A stretch of 64,000 bases of DNA from Paenibacillus dokdonensis (GTDB lineage Bacteria; Bacillota; Bacilli; Paenibacillales; Paenibacillaceae), in assembly GCF_004916975.1 (NCBI RefSeq), contig NZ_STGQ01000002.1, positions 1,192,079 through 1,256,078 of the forward strand, written 5' to 3'. A program made the position numbers and the translations under genes. How positions within the stretch are numbered: the stretch's first letter is position 1; every line of letters begins with the position of its first letter. The notes beneath the pieces were generated by a model. It made no database searches and was not told where the DNA came from. It saw only the letters and a list, made by a program, of their open reading frames with translations. Below, piece after piece: positions 60,508 through 64,000 of this stretch.

Positions 60508-60597
60508 GAATGGGAAGCTTAGCAGCCGGAATAAGAAAATTGCAGCAGTTCCCTTATGTCTCCAGGCAGGATCGACCTTATAACAAGATGCTGAAGG

Positions 60598-61518
60598 CTA
60601 GGCTTCCTGCTCGGTGTAATACAGATGAAACAGAAGATCCTGCTGGTGATTGCCGAAGCCTCTCCCGAACAAGGTGATGCCGGTGGAACTGCCGTTCTGC
60701 TCAGGTACGGCAATCCGAAAGGTCCACTGCTTGTCCCGGATGGGAAGAATGTCAAGCGTAACGTCGGAAATTCTTTTTCCATCGATATAGGTGCCGCTTC
60801 GGGTAATCCGCAGCGTTTTCAGCAGGCCGCATTGGCTGACCGGATCGGACCACCAAGCCGGGGTATGGATGCCACGGCTTGTACCCAGATATTTCTGACC
60901 GGACCATTTTCCGAGCTCAATGCTATTGAAAGAAAAGACGACGCCGGCCGGCTCATTGCCAGGATGGAAAGGAAGCATGGTAGACAACTCGAAAGTGATT
61001 TCCAGCTCCTCAGGATTCTGGCTGTCGAGCAGAAAGTTGGGAACCTTGTACTCGATATACCCGCGGCTGAACCAAAGCATCTTGGCTTGAACGCGCTCGG
61101 GATACCAGAAGTATCTGGGTTCGTTATATTCCCCGATCGTATGCTCCACCGTCGCAATTCCGCAGGAGGGCAGCAGGTCAAAATCCGTATAATGACCGAC
61201 AGACACCTCGGTTTGATGGGATTTGCGGTGAAGTCCAGGGGACGTAGGTAGGGTAATCTCGATTTTTTTGGCGGAAAGGGTGCAAATTTTTTGCACGCCG
61301 CCTTTGCCGGGGGCCATTTTGGTTGTAATCAGCCTGGCTTTCTCCAGCTTTTTGACATGCATGGTCATGATGGCGCTGCTCAAGCTGAGGGCTTCCGCCA
61401 ACTCGCGCACATTCATCTGCCGCGTGGAAAGAAGCTGAAGGATACTCAGCCTTACGCTGCTGGCCAGAGCTTCATAGACGGGAAGGGAATGGGTTGACGT
61501 ATCCAGTTCCAGTTCCAT
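60598..61518 (-). CDS. ArsR-like regulator with long C-terminal domain
   Basis: The roughly 306-residue protein has an N-terminal winged helix (LPVYEALASSVRLSILQLLS, then LAEALSLSSAIMTMHVKKLE). A C-terminal part of about 200 residues, rich in beta strands and aromatic residues, follows (YWYPERV-like RYFWYPERVQ, YIEYKVPNFLLDS, FGRGFGNHQQDLLFHLYY). That part looks like a ligand-binding, jelly-roll-like domain, perhaps for a sugar. I recognise this two-domain layout from Paenibacillus but not its function. GGAGG lies seven bases before the ATG. It is divergent from the sulfate importer but need not control it. Confidence 0.8.
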   Translation of the reverse strand: MELELDTSTHSLPVYEALASSVRLSILQLLSTRQMNVRELAEALSLSSAIMTMHVKKLEKARLITTKMAPGKGGVQKICTLSAKKIEITLPTSPGLHRKSHQTEVSVGHYTDFDLLPSCGIATVEHTIGEYNEPRYFWYPERVQAKMLWFSRGYIEYKVPNFLLDSQNPEELEITFELSTMLPFHPGNEPAGVVFSFNSIELGKWSGQKYLGTSRGIHTPAWWSDPVSQCGLLKTLRITRSGTYIDGKRISDVTLDILPIRDKQWTFRIAVPEQNGSSTGITLFGRGFGNHQQDLLFHLYYTEQEA

Positions 61519-61630
61519 GACAAACCTCCATTCAGGTTTTAGAATGAAACCTATATTCACAATTATATAATGATTTTCCAATATGAACCATGTATTGAGC
61601 ATGTAATCCAACAATTTCCTTAAAAAAGGA

Positions 61631-61659
61631 TTGACGAAGGTGTAGGCAGTGATTACAAT
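61631..61659 (+). promoter_or_regulatory. Promoter of the sulfate importer operon
   Basis: TTGACG at 61631 and TACAAT at 61654 are separated by 17 bp. The start of transcription near 61666 gives a leader of about 205 bases. Confidence 0.75.
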
Positions 61660-61730
61660 ACGATTATAACACACTAAACAGGTAGGAATAATTGTAATAA
61701 AATTGCATTCACATCGTTCTCGCCGTACAA

Positions 61731-61810
61731 ACGGAGGAACCTCTGAAACGAATTATGGGCCGCATTCACGGGAATGCGCCATGATTTGGACAGGGTTTCT
61801 CCGTTTTTTT
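61731..61810 (+). promoter_or_regulatory. Structured leader with terminator before the sulfate importer
   Basis: ACGGAGGAACC (61731) pairs with GGTTTCTCCGT (61794-61804) through 11 positions including one G-U pair, followed directly by seven T. The 52-base interior holds a second hairpin, CGCATTC with GAATGCG extended by ATGG and CCAT (61755-61782). This terminator lies 60 bases before the first gene, inside its own leader, so it looks like an attenuator or riboswitch. It matches no riboswitch class that I know, including the S-box. Confidence 0.65.
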
Positions 61811-61870
61811 ATGGGCTGGCAGACTGCCGGGCGGGTCAAAACCAATATTTAGAATATGGGAGTGGGGACA

Positions 61871-62971
61871 ATGAGGAAAATAGGGAATATGGGGATCAGG
61901 ACGGCAAAAAGAGGAGCGGTGATCGGTCTGGTGCTGCTAATGACGGCGGCGCTTGCGGCATGCGGTTCCAAGGACGGAGCCGGAGCCCCGGCGGAAAGCA
62001 AGAGTCAAAGCACTGAAGCCAAGACCAGCGCCAAAGAAATTAACCTGCTGAATGTGTCTTATGATCCGACCCGGGAGCTGTATGAGAATTACAACAAAGC
62101 CTTTGCAGCCTATTGGGAAAAAGAAAAGGGACAAAAGGTAAACATTAAGCAGTCGCATGGCGGCTCCGGTGCACAAAGCCGTTCCGTCATTGACGGATTA
62201 GAGGCGGACGTGGTAACACTTGCTCTGGGCTATGACATTGATGCCATTCAGAAAAAAGGACTGATCAATGAGGGCTGGCAAAATAAATTCGATCTGAACA
62301 GCACGCCGTACAACTCCACTATTGTGTTTCTGGTGCGCAAAGGCAATCCCAAGCAAATTAAGGACTGGAATGATCTGATCAAGGGCGATGTACAGTTAAT
62401 CACGCCTAATCCGAAGACTTCTGGTGGAGCACGCTGGAACTACTTGGCCGCTTGGGGATACGCATTGAAACAAAATAACAATGATGAGGAAAAAGCGAAG
62501 GAATTCGTCCGCGACCTCTTCAAGCATGTGCCGGTACTGGATACCGGGGCCCGCGGAGCAACGACGACATTCGTTGAACGGGGGATCGGTGATGTCCTGC
62601 TGGCTTGGGAGAATGAAGCACTCTTATCTGTGAAGGAGCTTGGGCCTGATAAATTCGATATCATCTATCCTTCTATCAGTATTCTGGCAGAGCCTCCGGT
62701 TGCTGTCGTGGATAAAGTCGTCGACAAGAAGGGCACGCGTGAAGTTGCAGAAGCTTACCTGAAGTACCTGTACTCGGAAGAGGGACAAAAAATAGCCGCT
62801 GAAAACTTTTACCGGCCGACACTTGCCAGCGTACTTGATCAATACAAGGATACGTTTAAATCTATTAATCTGTTTACGCTGAAGGATGTTTTTGGAACAT
62901 GGGAAGAAACGCAAACCAAGCATTTCAAAGACGGCGGCGTGTTCGACCAAATCTATACGCCGGGCAAATAA
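61871..62971 (+). CDS. Sulfate ABC transporter substrate-binding lipoprotein
   Basis: The roughly 366-residue protein has a lipoprotein signal peptide with lipobox LAAC, cysteine at about residue 31. A sulfate/thiosulfate-binding fold follows, with LNVSYDPTRELYENYNKAF, QSHGGSGAQSRSVIDGLEAD, NPKTSGGARWNYLAAWGYAL and TTFVERGIGDVLLAWENEA. These are hallmark motifs of the Sbp/CysP family. It is anchored outside the membrane and feeds sulfate to CysT/CysW. The ATG at 61871 lies eight bases after GGGAG. An ATG 15 bases upstream sits before that site. A leader with a terminator-like hairpin precedes the gene. Confidence 0.94.
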   Translation: MRKIGNMGIRTAKRGAVIGLVLLMTAALAACGSKDGAGAPAESKSQSTEAKTSAKEINLLNVSYDPTRELYENYNKAFAAYWEKEKGQKVNIKQSHGGSGAQSRSVIDGLEADVVTLALGYDIDAIQKKGLINEGWQNKFDLNSTPYNSTIVFLVRKGNPKQIKDWNDLIKGDVQLITPNPKTSGGARWNYLAAWGYALKQNNNDEEKAKEFVRDLFKHVPVLDTGARGATTTFVERGIGDVLLAWENEALLSVKELGPDKFDIIYPSISILAEPPVAVVDKVVDKKGTREVAEAYLKYLYSEEGQKIAAENFYRPTLASVLDQYKDTFKSINLFTLKDVFGTWEETQTKHFKDGGVFDQIYTPGK

Positions 62972-63001
62972 AGCGGGCAGGCCAGGAGAGGATGATAAGT
63001 C

Positions 63002-63841
63002 ATGACCCAAGTGAGGACAGGGCGGAGCCGGGTACTTCCCGGCTTTGGCCTTACGATGGGGTACAGTGTTGCATATTTAAGCTTGGTCGTTCTGCTGCCG
63101 CTGTCCGCGCTGCTGATTAATTCGACCGGACTGAACTGGGCTAAATTCTGGCAGGTGGCGACAGATCCGCGCGTACTCGCCTCCTACCGTATCAGCTTTA
63201 CCACATCCGCCGCCGCTGCATTGATTGATGCGGTGCTTGGTCTTTTGCTGGCCTGGGTTCTGGTGCGTTATGAATTTCCGGGAAGGCGGCTATGTGACGC
63301 GCTGATCGATCTGCCGTTTGCGCTGCCTACAGCGGTGGCTGGGGTGTCGCTGACTGCCTTGTATGCTCCGAACGGCTGGATCGGCTCCCTGCTTGAGCCG
63401 CTGGGGATCAAGGCGGCTTTCTCGCAGCTAGGTATTACGCTGGCGCTGATGTTTATCGGCCTGCCTTTCGTCGTCCGGACGCTGCAGCCGGTTCTTCAGG
63501 ATGCGGAACGTGACGCGGAGGAGGCATCGGCAACACTGGGAGCGGGAAGATTCCGGACGTTCCGGATGGTCATCCTTCCAGGCCTTGTGCCCCCGCTGCT
63601 TACGGGCTTTGCGCTTGCCTTCGCTCGGGGAATAGGGGAGTACGGCTCCGTTGTATTTATATCAGGCAATATGCCGATGAAAACGGAGATCGCACCGCTG
63701 CTCATCATGTCCAAGCTGGAGCAATATGATTATGCGGGAGCCGCGGCGGTAGCTGTTCTGCTGCTGTTAATCTCCTTCCTGATGCTGCTCGTGATCAATT
63801 CGCTGCAGCGATGGTCCAGCCGGAAAAAGGAGGCGGTATAA
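63002..63841 (+). CDS. cysT: Sulfate ABC transporter permease CysT
   Basis: The 279-residue membrane protein has about six helices and the CysT motifs LIDLPFALPTAVAGVSLTAL and EEASATLGAGRFRTFRMVIL, the latter being the EAA loop. GEYGSVVFISGNMPMKTEI is typical of the sulfate branch. It forms the channel with CysW, whose gene starts one base after this stop. It follows the binding-protein gene by 30 bases with AGGAGAGGATG as ribosome binding site. Confidence 0.94.
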   Translation: MTQVRTGRSRVLPGFGLTMGYSVAYLSLVVLLPLSALLINSTGLNWAKFWQVATDPRVLASYRISFTTSAAAALIDAVLGLLLAWVLVRYEFPGRRLCDALIDLPFALPTAVAGVSLTALYAPNGWIGSLLEPLGIKAAFSQLGITLALMFIGLPFVVRTLQPVLQDAERDAEEASATLGAGRFRTFRMVILPGLVPPLLTGFALAFARGIGEYGSVVFISGNMPMKTEIAPLLIMSKLEQYDYAGAAAVAVLLLLISFLMLLVINSLQRWSSRKKEAV

Positions 63842-63842
63842 T

Positions 63843-64000
63843 ATGGCCGGTACATTACCCGGAGCCGCGTCGGTACGCCCGGTGCAAGCTTCGCAGGCGG
63901 CAACAGAGGCACGGTGGGTGAAGTGGTTGCTGATTGGGGTAGCAGGCTTGGTGCTTCTGTGGCTGATTGTGCTACCGCTTGCCGTGGTTCTGACGCAGGC
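63843..64000 (+). CDS. cysW: Sulfate ABC transporter permease CysW (partial)
   Basis: Only the first 52 codons are in the window. After a polar N-terminus the first membrane helix appears (WVKWLLIGVAGLVLLWLIVL, then PLAVVLTQA). AAGGAGG lies eight bases before the ATG, and the gene starts just after cysT, where cysW is expected. The identification rests mainly on this position. Confidence 0.8.
   Translation, partial: MAGTLPGAASVRPVQASQAATEARWVKWLLIGVAGLVLLWLIVLPLAVVLTQ

Noticed and set aside
61666..61870. S-box (SAM-I) or T-box riboswitch before the sulfate importer
   Set aside because: The conserved S-box core and the T-box sequence GGTGG before the terminator are absent, so I report only an unclassified leader.
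1..64000. CRISPR arrays, tRNA and rRNA genes
   Set aside because: No regularly spaced short repeats were seen, and no tRNA cloverleaf or rRNA sequence was recognised on reading either strand.

Overview
The window reads as chromosomal DNA of a Paenibacillus-like Bacillota. This rests on strong AAGGAGG-type ribosome binding sites, TTG and GTG starts, Lpl/Ytc-type sugar ABC importers with YesM-type kinases and AraC-type response regulators, a FIMAH-like C-terminal domain, split GcvPA/GcvPB proteins, and an ECF sigma factor with a DUF4179-like anti-sigma factor. Most genes look moderately GC-rich. A block from about 22.7 to 28.9 kb is clearly AT-rich and looks acquired. I saw no rRNA, tRNA or CRISPR array.

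Layout: (1) 0-8.4 kb: the end of a secreted FIMAH protein, an intracellular GH76 hydrolase, a LacI regulator, and an ABC importer plus GH30 hydrolase operon behind three near-identical palindromic operators. (2) 8.5-22.7 kb: a MerR/TipAS regulator, then a histidine kinase, a second sugar importer, a response regulator, a GH2 beta-galactosidase, an SDR oxidoreductase and a divergent GcvPA/GcvPB-like pair. (3) 22.7-28.9 kb: an AT-rich island with a decayed gene, a chemoreceptor, an IS scar, a broken MFS gene, and an ArsR repressor with a cysteine-rich P1B metal ATPase. (4) 28.9-30.4 kb: a scrapyard of pseudogenes that duplicates the intact locus at 37.4-38.7 kb. (5) 30.5-36.1 kb: a PQQ-type propeller protein and a YgiB/GspS-like ATP-grasp/lipoprotein/DUF350 operon. 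(6) 36.1-45 kb: Nudix, NAT-like, GNAT, amidase, LDH-family, ferredoxin plus V4R, and FUSC genes. (7) 45-51.7 kb: NDH-2 with its DUF1641 partner, CcdC, a TetR/metallo-beta-lactamase-fold operon behind a double operator, and an ECF sigma/anti-sigma pair. (8) 51.8-56 kb: a PocR-type regulator divergent from glycerol dehydrogenase and a fused DhaKL kinase. (9) 56-64 kb: an RlmA-like methyltransferase, Rrf2, LOG, DUF4395, a lactonase, an ArsR-like regulator, and a sulfate importer operon behind a structured leader, cut by the window end.

How the genes work together: both sugar loci pair surface lipoprotein-fed import with cytoplasmic glycosidases that lack signal peptides, so oligosaccharides are probably imported intact and cut inside. 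The glycerol locus converts glycerol to dihydroxyacetone and then to its phosphate. The best candidates for undescribed biology are the divergent GcvP-like pair inside a beta-galactosidase operon, the structured leader before the sulfate importer, the Gram-positive version of the YgiB/GspS/DUF350 system, and the double operator of the TetR/MBL operon.
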